The notes: generated by a model from the letters alone, not told the origin. DNA of 44,018 bases from an uncultured Bacilli bacterium (GCA_947588975.1 CANQAF010000002.1:1-44018); one strand, 5' to 3'. Shown: positions 15,534 through 23,607, counted from the stretch's first letter. Translations and numbers: made by a program.

Positions 15534-16331
15534 ATGGATAGATTAAATGAAATACTACATGAGTTAGGTATATCGAAAGTAAAACTCGCTAAATTTTTAG
15601 GAGTCTCTAGACAAATGATTTATAATTATCTAGAAATGGATGATATTAATAAATGGCCAAAGGATAAAAAAGTGTTATTGTTAAATCTGTTAGGAATTAA
15701 ATCCGCAGATGAATTAGATCAAATTAAAGTAGATACAGATTATATTTTAAGTGTAGAATCTAGAGTCAATTCTTTATTTGAAAATACAATAAAATCAGAA
15801 GTAATTACAGATACATCTACCATTTACAATGGTTTAGGCAAAAAACAAAAAGAATTACTATCTAATATTATAAATTTATTGAAAGAAAATTTAGAAGATG
15901 ATACAGATAGTAGTAATGGTACATATGATGCTTATTTATATTTATATCATTTTTTGCAAGCCATGGAAACTTCAAAGGAATTAAAATATATTTTAGCGTA
16001 TGTTTCAAAAGCTGCTGGATTTGTAAAGCCATTAGAATATGCTTTTGACGAAGAAGAACAATTCTTATTTGAAAGTATTATGTTTTCCGCTATGACATTA
16101 TATAACGGAGGAAATACTAGAGGTCTTTCTAAAGTAAAAATTGCGGAATCTCATCGTCGTTTCATTAATCAAATTGAACATAAAATGGAAGAAAAGATGA
16201 GTCGTACTTTAGAATTAAATACATTAAAAGTACAAGCTGTAAAAGAATTAGGTTATACCGAAATAAATGAAACAAATGCTGCTGAAGTATTGGAAAAGAT
16301 TGCTGAAATTCAATCACGTAAAGTATCATAA
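15534..16331 (+). CDS. Helix-turn-helix DNA-binding protein with unknown C-terminal domain
   Basis: A 265-residue protein. Residues 1-55 are an XRE/Cro-like HTH (L-G-I-S-K-V-K-L-A-K-F-L-G-V-S-R-Q-M-I-Y-N-Y), ending with a W-P-K-D-K-K-V-L-L-L-N-L-L-G-I segment. The remaining 210 residues are soluble, largely helical and unrecognised. AGGAGG is at 15517-15522, 11 bases before ATG 15534; the nearer ATG at 15527 hits a stop after four codons. Strong promoter and terminator make it monocistronic. It stands next to a gene-poor stretch, so it could be a chromosomal regulator or a relic of a mobile element. Confidence 0.78.
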   Translation: MDRLNEILHELGISKVKLAKFLGVSRQMIYNYLEMDDINKWPKDKKVLLLNLLGIKSADELDQIKVDTDYILSVESRVNSLFENTIKSEVITDTSTIYNGLGKKQKELLSNIINLLKENLEDDTDSSNGTYDAYLYLYHFLQAMETSKELKYILAYVSKAAGFVKPLEYAFDEEEQFLFESIMFSAMTLYNGGNTRGLSKVKIAESHRRFINQIEHKMEEKMSRTLELNTLKVQAVKELGYTEINETNAAEVLEKIAEIQSRKVS

Positions 16332-16355
16332 ACATACAAAATTTGTATGTTTTTT
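16331..16355 (+). terminator. Terminator of the HTH gene
   Basis: Ten-base stem AACATACAAA (16331-16340) / TTTGTATGTT (16342-16351) with a T tail to 16355. Confidence 0.75.
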
Positions 16356-16896
16356 AATAGGGAAGAGCAACAAATATATAAAATTTATGTATTTTTATAA
16401 CAAATTTCCCCTATTCTAATATATCTATAATTTTTCTTAATCCATGATTCATTATTTAAATATTATATGATGCTAAATGATGTTCAATTGTTGTAATCAA
16501 TTATATTTTTACATTATTCGACTCCCCTTTTATATATTTTAAACTGAGAGAGTAGAAGAGTAGAATGATTATATATTTATTTTATGATGCATTCTGACGC
16601 ATTTATAAATGAAATGATGAACAATTATTCATCTTAATTATTTTAAATTCATTTAAATTTATAATAAAATCGTGATATTGTTAAAAATATTTAAAAAATT
16701 TTATAATTTATTTTTATGTTATGATATGTAATATTTTGTTTAAATTAATAATAAGTAGTTCATGATCTATAAAAAAAAATATATTATAATAAACTGTATA
16801 TATTTAAAATATATTTAAATTTTTATCGTTTATTTGAACTATTATCTTACTTTTCATAATGTATATTATGTTAACTAGTAGGTATTTCTAAAATTA
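16356..16896. other. Gene-free, extremely AT-rich stretch of about 540 bases
   Basis: No credible open frame on either strand. It holds a 7-bp inverted repeat (AATAGGG 16356-16362 / CCCTATT 16409-16415), a tandem 8-bp repeat AGAGTAGA just before 16563, a bulged inverted repeat around 16582-16608, and a hairpin GATGAA (16616-16621) / TTCATC (16628-16633). A possible small RNA or decayed insertion; no function can be assigned. Confidence 0.5.
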
Positions 16897-16919
16897 AAAA
16901 AATAGGAATTTACCTATTT
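16897..16919 (-). terminator. Terminator of the NERD gene
   Basis: AATAGG (16901-16906) / CCTATT (16913-16918); on the minus strand the stem is followed by a T run (A run at 16896-16902). The stop codon is in the loop. Confidence 0.75.
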
Positions 16920-17476
16920 AAATGCATATAGAAATATTTTAAATCAATATATAATTTATCAATTTGTTCTAGTGATAATACAATATCTTTTGAATGAATA
17001 TCTTCAATTAAATTTGCCACTAAATCTTTTAAATTCATTACTTTTACTTGTAAATTTGAATTTGACATCGATATTTTTTTCAAAACAGCATTATCTCCAA
17101 ATACAACATATGAATAAATATTGCTAGGATCTAGTTTAATATTATGTACTATATATTCGATATGATATTCGTTTTGTTTAATTGGATTTTCAAAATATAT
17201 TTTTCGTTCAGGAAACCATTCTGTCCAGCTATCATCTGTATCTGATCCATATATCGTTCCATTAAAATTTTTACTTTCAATCACAAAAATTCCAACACAT
17301 GTGATTAATATAATGTCTACTTCTGTATTCTTATTATTTTTATTTAGAATTACGTTTGAGATCATTTTATGATAAATATCAACATTTTCTTCAATAAGAT
17401 TTTTGATATTTTCTTCTCCAATTTTTCCTAATTCTACTTTATAATCACTATAATTTTTTTGATCTGTTTCTGTCAT
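16910..17476 (-). CDS. NERD (nuclease-related) domain protein
   Basis: A 188-residue protein made almost entirely of one NERD domain (PF08378). Motifs include G-K-I-G-E-E-N-I, then T-E-V-D-I-I-L-I-T-C-V-G-I-F-V-I-E-S-K-N-F-N-G-x-I-Y-G, which holds the D and E-x-K residues expected of the restriction-endonuclease-like fold, and the K-x-x-F-E-N-P-I-K-Q-N blocks. No membrane segment. The start codon lacks a strong ribosome-binding site: GGGGAGAG lies about 14 bases upstream. It is very AT-rich and isolated, flanked by gene-free DNA, which suggests acquisition. Nuclease activity and target are unproven for most NERD proteins. Confidence 0.82.
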   Translation of the reverse strand: MTETDQKNYSDYKVELGKIGEENIKNLIEENVDIYHKMISNVILNKNNKNTEVDIILITCVGIFVIESKNFNGTIYGSDTDDSWTEWFPERKIYFENPIKQNEYHIEYIVHNIKLDPSNIYSYVVFGDNAVLKKISMSNSNLQVKVMNLKDLVANLIEDIHSKDIVLSLEQIDKLYIDLKYFYMHLNR

Positions 17477-17527
17477 ATATTATACTCTTCTCTCCCCTAT
17501 TTACAACATACAACATACTACATTTAT

Positions 17528-17557
17528 AGTATATCATAATACTTTAATTTTTTACAA
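17528..17557 (-). promoter_or_regulatory. Promoter of the NERD gene
   Basis: Minus strand TTGTAA (17552-17557), 18 bases, TATACT (17528-17533), with an extended TGA before the -10. Confidence 0.5.
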
Positions 17558-17577
17558 ATTTTACCATATTCATTTTT

Positions 17578-17606
17578 ACATAGAAATAAATTTGACGTCA
17601 ATACTA
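17578..17606 (+). promoter_or_regulatory. Possible sigma-G-like promoter of the Asn-rich miniprotein
   Basis: ACATA (17578-17582), 17 bases, AATACTA (17600-17606): 4/5 and 6/7 against GMATR-N18-CATNMTA. No good SigA promoter is apparent at a normal distance. Confidence 0.3.
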
Positions 17607-17622
17607 TTATTGGGTGATAAAA

Positions 17623-17844
17623 ATGAAAAAGAATAATGCAAAACAATCTAAGAATACACAATTAACAAATAAAAGTAACAATAATATTACAAACAAAAGT
17701 AATAACAATGTTACCAATAGTAATTGTAAAGAAGTTTCAAGCAAAAATTCAAGTAACGTAACTGATAGTATCGGTTTCGATGACGATGAATCACACTCGT
17801 TTCGTTTAGACGAAAACGATGAACATTCTTTTGAACTTAGATAA
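17623..17844 (+). CDS. Asn/Ser/Lys-rich low-complexity small protein
   Basis: A 73-residue protein, not recognised. The frame opens at GTG 17614, but GGGTGA (17612-17617) is the ribosome-binding site for ATG 17623. The N-terminal half is a disordered Asn/Lys/Ser/Thr tract with repeats of T-N-K-S-N-N-N (residues about 15-34). The C-terminus is acidic with a duplicated D-E-x-H-S-F-x-L unit (S-H-S-F-R-L and E-H-S-F-E-L). One cysteine, no membrane segment. It has a bidirectional terminator. Composition and the possible forespore promoter suggest a spore-associated small protein; this is speculative. Confidence 0.65.
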   Translation: MKKNNAKQSKNTQLTNKSNNNITNKSNNNVTNSNCKEVSSKNSSNVTDSIGFDDDESHSFRLDENDEHSFELR

Positions 17845-17861
17845 AAGTTTTAAACCCAAAT

Positions 17862-17886
17862 AAAAGAGACAATTTGTCTCTTTTTA
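17862..17886. terminator. Bidirectional terminator
   Basis: AAAAGAGACA (17862-17871) / TGTCTCTTTT (17875-17884), three-base loop, with A and T runs either side. Shared by the Asn-rich gene and the convergent ZIP gene. Confidence 0.85.
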
Positions 17887-18633
17887 AAATAAGAAATGAT
17901 TGATGATAATAAAGAAAAAACCAATAAGAAAATATAGAATTGTCACTCCCCTATTCTTATATCGCCAAGAAGTAGGTAGCAATTCAAATATTGAAATATG
18001 TAGCATAATTCCTGCAATAAAAGCAAATAAATAACCCATTAAACGATCTGTAATAAATGGTTTTAAAAATAAATATGTAATCATTGCACCAAATAACTCT
18101 GATATTCCTGAAATAAAAGTATATAATAATGCTTTTTTTCTACTTCCAGTTGCATAATAAATTGGAATAGAAATACTAATACCTTCTGGAATATTATGCA
18201 GTGCAATTGCAAATGTAAGAGCAATACCTAAATGAATATCAGTGTTTCCTGCCATAAAAGTTGCCATACCTTCTGGAATATTATGTAAAATAATTGCAAT
18301 CATTGAAAAAATTCCTACTCGGTATAATCCATTTTTATTCATATCATCAGGTAAATATTTATCAATTAAAAATGAAAATATAATTCCTATATTAATCCAA
18401 ATTAATAGAATGATCACACATGGAAACCAAACAAATTCTTTTGCTAACATTCCATATGATTCTGGAATCAAATCAGTAAATGATACTGTAAACATAACTG
18501 CTGCCGCAAAACTTAACGAAGCAATTATTATATTTTTTGTTTTCTTTTTTATCCATATGAAAATGCATCCAATCATTGTAGAAAGTCCTGCAATTGTAGA
18601 TAATAAAAATGCATATAGTACTGATTGGTTCAT
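17884..18633 (-). CDS. ZIP family divalent metal (zinc) transporter, ZupT-like
   Basis: A 249-residue polytopic permease with about eight helices. Two H-N-I-P-E-G motifs (about residues 112 and 142) form the binuclear metal site of the ZIP family, as in bacterial ZupT/GufA-type importers. It moves Zn(II), and possibly Fe or Mn, into the cytosol. GGTGA stands upstream of the start. It lies 48 bases downstream of the Dps-like gene on the same strand with no terminator between, so the two are probably cotranscribed. That would tie metal uptake to iron storage or oxidative stress. Confidence 0.9.
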   Translation of the reverse strand: MNQSVLYAFLLSTIAGLSTMIGCIFIWIKKKTKNIIIASLSFAAAVMFTVSFTDLIPESYGMLAKEFVWFPCVIILLIWINIGIIFSFLIDKYLPDDMNKNGLYRVGIFSMIAIILHNIPEGMATFMAGNTDIHLGIALTFAIALHNIPEGISISIPIYYATGSRKKALLYTFISGISELFGAMITYLFLKPFITDRLMGYLFAFIAGIMLHISIFELLPTSWRYKNRGVTILYFLIGFFFIIINHFLF

Positions 18634-18681
18634 ACAATCACCAATTCACTATATGTATTTTATTGAAAAATATGAAATGAA

Positions 18682-19119
18682 TTATTTTAAACTATTGTTA
18701 ATCATCCAATATTCCTTTTCATAAAATTGTAATAGTTCTTCTAATATACTTACAGTACCATAGTCTCCTGCTTTTTCAAAACATTGCACCATATCTTTTG
18801 TATATTCTTTCATAAAACCAAAATCGTTTTGCAATACTTCCAGTACTTGTGTTCCATTATAATCCATACTTTGCATAGATTTCATAGTAGAAACTTCTTC
18901 TATTTTCTTTAAGGAAGTAATAGGATATCCATTTAACATCTTAATTCGTTCTGCAATTTTATCATATTGTAAAGCAACTATCTCATAATATTCTTGTAAT
19001 TTTTTATGGATTCCAAAAAAACTCATTCCTACAATATTAAAATGCATATTATATAAATTATTATTAAGTACCTTTAAATTGGCTAAATATTCATTTAAAA
19101 TATTAATATCTTTATTCAT
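18682..19119 (-). CDS. dps: Dps family ferritin-like DNA-protection protein
   Basis: A 145-residue four-helix protein of Dps length. Inter-subunit ferroxidase ligands are in place: His26 in H-F-N-I, His38 in G-I-H, Asp53 and Glu57 in Y-D-K-I-A-E-R, followed by L-N-G-Y-P as in the family. It oxidises Fe(II) with peroxide and stores iron in a dodecamer. The usual Trp after the first His is Phe. GGGGGAT lies five bases before the start, inside the 3' arm of a long hairpin. Cotranscribed with the ZIP gene. In Bacilli dps/mrgA is often PerR-controlled; no clear PerR box was found. Confidence 0.88.
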   Translation of the reverse strand: MNKDINILNEYLANLKVLNNNLYNMHFNIVGMSFFGIHKKLQEYYEIVALQYDKIAERIKMLNGYPITSLKKIEEVSTMKSMQSMDYNGTQVLEVLQNDFGFMKEYTKDMVQCFEKAGDYGTVSILEELLQFYEKEYWMINNSLK

Positions 19120-19121
19120 AA

Positions 19122-19152
19122 TAAATCCCCCATAACATTATATGAGGGATTT
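19122..19152 (-). promoter_or_regulatory. Hairpin overlapping the dps ribosome-binding site
   Basis: On the minus strand AAATCCCTCATA and TATGGGGGATTT pair over 12 bases (one G-T) around a six-base loop. The 3' arm contains the dps GGGGGAT site, and the 5' arm/loop contains a TATAAT. It could block translation on readthrough transcripts from alkD, or act as an operator. Confidence 0.5.
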
Positions 19153-19154
19153 GC

Positions 19155-19862
19155 CTATATGTGCCTAACAATATTTTTTTCTTCCATTGAAACACGATTT
19201 GATTCTATTATTTTTTGAATTGCATGTTTTCGTGTAAATTCATCTAATTCTTTTTTCTTTAAAAATTTTAATATTTTATCTGGATAATGAACATAGCAAA
19301 CTGAAATTAACCAGGCATTAGCCATACCAACATAATAATTATTTCCTGATATGTTTTTTATAGAATCTAAAACGAAATCAATATATTCATCATTGATATA
19401 ATAATTGATCAATAAAGTTAACCCAAATCGTTGTATCCAAGGATTTGTCTGATTGAAATAAGATTGAATATATGGGATCCCCTCTTTTAAATATTTCTTC
19501 CATATTTTTAAATTAGCGCATGTAATATCATTTAATGCCCAATTGTTCATATAAGGAAAAAAGTTGTTTAATTGAATCACTAAATCTTTTAATTCTAACT
19601 TCATATATCCAAGTAAAAGGCCATGAATTAATGTTTCTTCATAGGTTGTATGTTTTATACATTTTAGAAATTCCTCTGGATGATTTTTTGATATTTTCTT
19701 CGCAATTTTTTTTAATATTGGAGTACGGATACCAATTAAAGAGGAAGTATCTTGAATCAGTTTGCCATGAAATTTCTGATAGTTTAAATCCTGTAATTGA
19801 TATAATTCTTCCTGAAACACTTGATAAGTCGTTTGATTCCAAATACATGTTTCTAAGTTCAT
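19155..19862 (-). CDS. DNA alkylation repair protein (AlkD-like HEAT-repeat family)
   Basis: A 235-residue, all-helical protein of the PF08713 alkylation-repair family, which excises N3- and N7-alkyl purines without base flipping. Visible features are G-I-R-T-P-I-L-K-K-I-A near the N-terminus, the N-N-W-A-L-N-D segment with the Trp and Asp typical of the active groove, N-P-W-I-Q-R-F-G-L, and Y-V-G-M-A-N-A-W-L-I-S. Its ATG overlaps the deoB TGA (ATGA), so translation is coupled. It ends the xerD-deoB-alkD operon. Firm as family, less so as an active glycosylase. Confidence 0.87.
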   Translation of the reverse strand: MNLETCIWNQTTYQVFQEELYQLQDLNYQKFHGKLIQDTSSLIGIRTPILKKIAKKISKNHPEEFLKCIKHTTYEETLIHGLLLGYMKLELKDLVIQLNNFFPYMNNWALNDITCANLKIWKKYLKEGIPYIQSYFNQTNPWIQRFGLTLLINYYINDEYIDFVLDSIKNISGNNYYVGMANAWLISVCYVHYPDKILKFLKKKELDEFTRKHAIQKIIESNRVSMEEKNIVRHI

Positions 19863-21022
19863 TTTATTTCTTCTAAGAAGCTTTCTCCAATTTGTGGCAT
19901 TGTGACATTAAAGTTATCAGCAATCGTTGCCCCAAGAGAAGCAAAAGTATGTAAATTAGGTAAATGATGTGGATTTTTTAATCCTTTATAATATACAAAT
20001 ACTGGTACATTTTCTCTTGTATGATCTGTTCCTTGATAAGTAGGATCATTTCCATGATCTGCTGTTAAAATTAGTAAATCATCATCGTTTAATGCTTCAA
20101 CAAATTTAGGAAGTGCTTCATCTAATTCTTTTAATGCATTTGCATACCCTACTGGATTTCTTCGATGTCCATATTTAGAATCAAAATCATTTAAATTAGC
20201 AAAACAAAGGCCTGTAAATTCATCATGCATTGTTTCAATAATCTTATTAATTCCATCTTGATTATCCTTTGTTTTTGTACTTTTAGTAATACCACATCCA
20301 TTAAAAATATCAGAAATCTTACCAATAGAAACCACATCATAATTTTTTTCTTTTAACGCATCTAAAACGGTTTCATGAGCAGGATTTAACGCATAATCAT
20401 GACGATTTGGTGTACGAACAAAATTACCTGGTGTTCCAATAAATGGTCTTGCAATAATACGTCCTACTTTCCATTCTTCTTTTAAAGTAAGCTCTCTTGC
20501 AATTTCACAAATATGATAAAGTTCTTCAAGTGGAATGATATCTTCGTGTGCGGCAATTTGTAATACAGAATCTGCAGAAGTATATACGATTATTTTTCCA
20601 GTTTCCATATGTTCTTTTCCTAATCGCTCAATAATTTCCGTACCAGAGGCATTACAATTACCGAGTACTCCTCTACCTGTACGAGCGATTAATTCATGAA
20701 TTAATTCATCAGGAAAGCCAGTTTCTGTAAAAGTACGGAATGGAATTTTAGTCTCTATACCCATCATTTCTAAATGGCCTGTTAAAGTATCCTTACCATT
20801 ACTAATTTCGATTGCACGCATATAAGACGCAATAGTAGTATCTTCTGTATGATTTAATAAATTATAGAGTCCAAATTGCTTAAAATTGGGTAACTCTAAT
20901 CCTGAAACTTCCAAAGCATGTTTGATGGTATTTGCTCCTTCATCATGAAAGAGTGCTGCATCTTTTGCTTCGCCAATTCCAGTAGAATCCATAACAACTA
21001 AAAATATTCTTTTAAATTTCAT
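19859..21022 (-). CDS. deoB: Phosphopentomutase
   Basis: A 387-residue, manganese-dependent mutase of the alkaline phosphatase superfamily that interconverts ribose/deoxyribose 1- and 5-phosphates in nucleoside salvage. Metal-site motifs: V-M-D-S-T-G-I-G-E near the N-terminus, G-H-L-E-M-M-G with the nearby catalytic Thr in D-T-L-T-G-H, then T-A-D-H-G-N-D-P and D-H-T-R-E-N-V-P near the C-terminus. AGAAAGGA precedes the start. It is 16 bases after xerD, the same order as ripX-drm in B. subtilis. Confidence 0.96.
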   Translation of the reverse strand: MKFKRIFLVVMDSTGIGEAKDAALFHDEGANTIKHALEVSGLELPNFKQFGLYNLLNHTEDTTIASYMRAIEISNGKDTLTGHLEMMGIETKIPFRTFTETGFPDELIHELIARTGRGVLGNCNASGTEIIERLGKEHMETGKIIVYTSADSVLQIAAHEDIIPLEELYHICEIARELTLKEEWKVGRIIARPFIGTPGNFVRTPNRHDYALNPAHETVLDALKEKNYDVVSIGKISDIFNGCGITKSTKTKDNQDGINKIIETMHDEFTGLCFANLNDFDSKYGHRRNPVGYANALKELDEALPKFVEALNDDDLLILTADHGNDPTYQGTDHTRENVPVFVYYKGLKNPHHLPNLHTFASLGATIADNFNVTMPQIGESFLEEIK

Positions 21023-21037
21023 AAAATCAAATCCTTT

Positions 21038-21922
21038 CTAATTTCCATGTGGATGAAAATTTGTATAATTTTCTTGTAATTGTTGATTAGATATATGCGT
21101 ATATATTTGCGTTGTTGAAATGTCTGAGTGTCCTAATAATTCTTGAATACTTCTTAAATCCGCACCATTTTCAAGTAAATGTGTTGCAAAGGAATGTCTT
21201 AAAGTATGAGGAGAAAAATCAGTATGAATATGTTTAGATTGCCCTAATTGTTTAATAATTTTAAAGAAGGCTTGTCTAGACATTTGATCTCCCCTACTAC
21301 TTAAAAATAATATATCTGTATCATGTTTCTTTAACAACATAGGACGATATTCATTTAGATAAATACCTATATAATAAGTTGCATAATCACCAATTGGAAC
21401 AATTCTTTCTTTATTCCCTTTTCCAAATATTCTTACTGTTTGCATTTCTAAATTTACATCATGAATATGTAAAGAAATCAGTTCTGAAATTCTTAATCCA
21501 GATGCATACATAAGTTCAAGCATTGCTTTATTGCGATATTGATAAGCATTTGTTAATGGCACTTCTAGTAAACATTCAACCTCTTCTTTAGAAAGTACTT
21601 TTGGTAATGTTTTTGGAATTTTAGGAAGTACAAGATCATCCATTGGATTTCGGTCAATTACTTCTTCTATTTCTAAAAATTTATAAAAACTACGAAATAC
21701 TGTCATAAAATGAGCTTTTGTTTTTGGACTACTTTCTTTTTTAAAAGAAAGAAATTTTTGAATATCATCTTTTGTTAATTTACTTAAATCTTGCTTACTG
21801 TATTGTTCTAATTCCATCAATTGTAAATCATAAGAAGAAACAGTATTATCACTATACTTACGATCAATCAGCAAATAATTTAAAAAATCAATTGCATTCA
21901 TATCATTTACATGAAATTTCAT
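21038..21922 (-). CDS. xerD: Site-specific tyrosine recombinase XerD
   Basis: A 294-residue recombinase that resolves chromosome dimers at dif with XerC. The N-terminal SAM-like core-binding domain (about 1-90) includes N-T-V-S-S-Y. The catalytic domain has Arg in S-G-L-R-I-S-E-L, Lys in G-K-G-N-K-E-R, H-x-x-R in P-H-T-L-R-H-S-F-A, His in L-G-H-S, and Tyr in Q-I-Y-T-H. Adjacency to deoB favours XerD over XerC or an integrase. GTGAT lies before ATG 21922. It overlaps no mobile element. Confidence 0.93.
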   Translation of the reverse strand: MKFHVNDMNAIDFLNYLLIDRKYSDNTVSSYDLQLMELEQYSKQDLSKLTKDDIQKFLSFKKESSPKTKAHFMTVFRSFYKFLEIEEVIDRNPMDDLVLPKIPKTLPKVLSKEEVECLLEVPLTNAYQYRNKAMLELMYASGLRISELISLHIHDVNLEMQTVRIFGKGNKERIVPIGDYATYYIGIYLNEYRPMLLKKHDTDILFLSSRGDQMSRQAFFKIIKQLGQSKHIHTDFSPHTLRHSFATHLLENGADLRSIQELLGHSDISTTQIYTHISNQQLQENYTNFHPHGN

Positions 21923-21998
21923 AGCATCACTACCATCTATTTTTATTATACAATATTTCTATTTTTTTTGCACGTTTCAACCTTTAACTATACAAAAA

Positions 21999-22029
21999 TT
22001 GACAAAAGAAACTTATTTCGTGATAAAAT
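21999..22029 (+). promoter_or_regulatory. Promoter of rarA
   Basis: Perfect TTGACA at 21999-22004. The -10 is GATAAA (22022-22027, 17-base spacer) or TAAAAT (22024-22029, 19-base spacer). Confidence 0.5.
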
Positions 22030-22045
22030 AGGTTTAGGTGATACA

Positions 22046-23269
22046 ATGAATGAACCTTTAGCAATTAAATTAAGACCTAAAAATATTGATGAAGTAATTG
22101 GTCAAGAGCATCTAATTGGTCCTGGAAAAATTATTCGAAATATGGTTCAAAATGGACGTATTTTTTCCATGATTTTATATGGAAAACCAGGTATTGGAAA
22201 AACATCTATCGCAGAAGCCATTGTCAAAACTGTGAATGTAAAATATCGTATGTTAAATGCAGTAATTAATAATAAAAAGGATTTTGACGTAGTTGTAGAA
22301 GAAGCAAAATTATATGGTGGTTTAGTAGTAATTATGGATGAAATCCACCGTTTGAATAAAGATAAACAGGATTTATTATTACCTTACTTAGAAAGTGGTC
22401 TCATTGTTTTAATTGGAATGACTACTTCTAACCCTTATCATAAAATCAATCCTGCGATTCGTAGTCGTTGTCAAATCTTTGAATTACATGAATTAACAGT
22501 TGAACACATCAAAAAAGCAATTGATCGTGCTTGCAAATCTGAATATTTAAAGGGCATCAAAATAGATAAAGATGCCAAAGAGTTTATAGCTACAGTATCC
22601 AGTGGAGATTTAAGGCATGCTTATAATTTGTTAGAAGTAGCTTATTATGCAACAGAAGATTTTCATATTACATTAGATGTTTTAAAAAATATCAATAGCA
22701 AACCAGTATTTTTCCATGATAAAAATGAGGATGGTCATTATGATGTTATTAGTGCTTTTCAAAAATCTATTAGAGGTAGTGATGTCAATGCTGCTCTTCA
22801 TTATTTAGCGCGCTTAATTGAAGCAGAAGATTTAGATATTATTTACCGTAGAATGACTGTAATTGCTTATGAAGATATTGGACTAGCAAATCCATCGATT
22901 GGACCTAAGGTAGAGGCTGCTATACAAGCTTGTGAACGATTAGGACTGCCAGAAGGTCGTATTCCACTTGGAGATATTGTCATAGAACTTGCATTATCGC
23001 CAAAATCTAACACAGGTCATTTAGCTTTAGATGCGGCATTAAAAGATATTGAATTAGGAAATACCGGTAATGTACCTAACCATATTAAAACAACTTCAAA
23101 AGATTACAAATATCCTCACGATTATCCTAATAGTTGGGTAAAACAACAATATTTACCTGATAATTTAATAGGTAAACAATATTATCATCCTAAAAATTCT
23201 AGCAAATATGAAGAATCTTTAAAAACAATTTATGAAAATTTAGAAAAATTAAGTAAAAAAGACGATTAA
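22046..23269 (+). CDS. rarA: Replication-associated recombination protein A (RarA/MgsA), AAA+ ATPase
   Basis: A 407-residue clamp-loader-like AAA+ ATPase acting at stalled forks. The frame is open from 21911, but AGGTGA (22036-22041) and the family start M-N-E-P-L-A-x-K-L-R-P fix ATG 22046. Motifs: I-G-Q-E-H-L-I-G-P-G, Walker A G-K-P-G-I-G-K-T-S, Walker B V-V-I-M-D-E-I-H-R, sensor 1 G-M-T-T-S-N-P, and the C-terminal tetramerisation domain with A-Y-E-D-I-G-L-A-N-P and A-L-S-P-K-S-N. Slightly shorter than the Bacillus protein but complete. Confidence 0.94.
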   Translation: MNEPLAIKLRPKNIDEVIGQEHLIGPGKIIRNMVQNGRIFSMILYGKPGIGKTSIAEAIVKTVNVKYRMLNAVINNKKDFDVVVEEAKLYGGLVVIMDEIHRLNKDKQDLLLPYLESGLIVLIGMTTSNPYHKINPAIRSRCQIFELHELTVEHIKKAIDRACKSEYLKGIKIDKDAKEFIATVSSGDLRHAYNLLEVAYYATEDFHITLDVLKNINSKPVFFHDKNEDGHYDVISAFQKSIRGSDVNAALHYLARLIEAEDLDIIYRRMTVIAYEDIGLANPSIGPKVEAAIQACERLGLPEGRIPLGDIVIELALSPKSNTGHLALDAALKDIELGNTGNVPNHIKTTSKDYKYPHDYPNSWVKQQYLPDNLIGKQYYHPKNSSKYEESLKTIYENLEKLSKKDD

Positions 23270-23278
23270 CGTCTTTTT
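23255..23278 (+). terminator. rarA terminator
   Basis: GACG (23261-23264) / CGTC (23270-23273), extended by A-T pairs on both sides, with a T run to 23278. The stop codon is in the loop. Confidence 0.75.
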
Positions 23279-23329
23279 ATTTTTATAATGAATAAAATAT
23301 TGATTGATTCCATATATTGGTATTAAAAT

Positions 23330-23357
23330 TTGACAAATTCAAAAAACATGTTATAAT
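23330..23357 (+). promoter_or_regulatory. Strong SigA promoter
   Basis: TTGACA (23330-23335), 16 bases, TATAAT (23352-23357), with an extended TGT before the -10. Confidence 0.8.
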
Positions 23358-23391
23358 AGCAGACATTCATAAGAAAAAAGGGGGTATTTTT

Positions 23392-23580
23392 ATGAAAATT
23401 AACTGGAATAAAGTGTGTTATTTAGTATTAGGTTCTATTGCAATCGCACTTGCAGCAATTCTATCTGCCCTACTATTATTAACAGACTATACAGTACTTA
23501 CTTATATATCTTTCTTTGGAACATATTTATTTGGAATTTATTTTATGAAAACACAAAGAAAATATAAACTTATGAAATAA
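23392..23580 (+). CDS. Small two-helix membrane protein (62 residues)
   Basis: The frame is open from 23317, but the strong promoter and AAAAGGGGG just upstream fix ATG 23392. The product has two membrane segments (about 8-30 and 36-53), an acidic loop with L-L-T-D-Y-T, and a basic C-terminal tail (K-T-Q-R-K-Y-K-L-M-K), so both ends are probably cytosolic. Not recognised. Monocistronic, with consensus promoter and hairpin terminator, hence likely well expressed. Confidence 0.75.
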   Translation: MKINWNKVCYLVLGSIAIALAAILSALLLLTDYTVLTYISFFGTYLFGIYFMKTQRKYKLMK

Positions 23581-23603
23581 ACCAACTTTAATAGTTGGTT
23601 TTT
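23580..23603 (+). terminator. Terminator
   Basis: AACCAACT (23580-23587) / AGTTGGTT (23593-23600) with a T tail. It may also work weakly on the minus strand for the convergent glycine-rich gene. Confidence 0.75.
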
Positions 23604-23607
23604 ATGT

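Noticed and set aside
17592..17597. TTGACG as a SigA -35 for the Asn-rich gene
   Set aside because: The matching -10 would fall on the ribosome-binding site and start codon.
18242..18724. 160-codon plus-strand frame opposite the ZIP and dps genes
   Set aside because: Antisense shadow of two clearly conserved genes; no ribosome-binding site.
19130..19145. PerR box upstream of dps
   Set aside because: The ATAATGTTAT sequence falls short of the TTATAATNATTATAA palindrome by several positions.
21038..21922. Tyrosine recombinase as a phage or element integrase
   Set aside because: Linked to deoB as in B. subtilis, normal XerD length and motifs, no attachment site or cargo.
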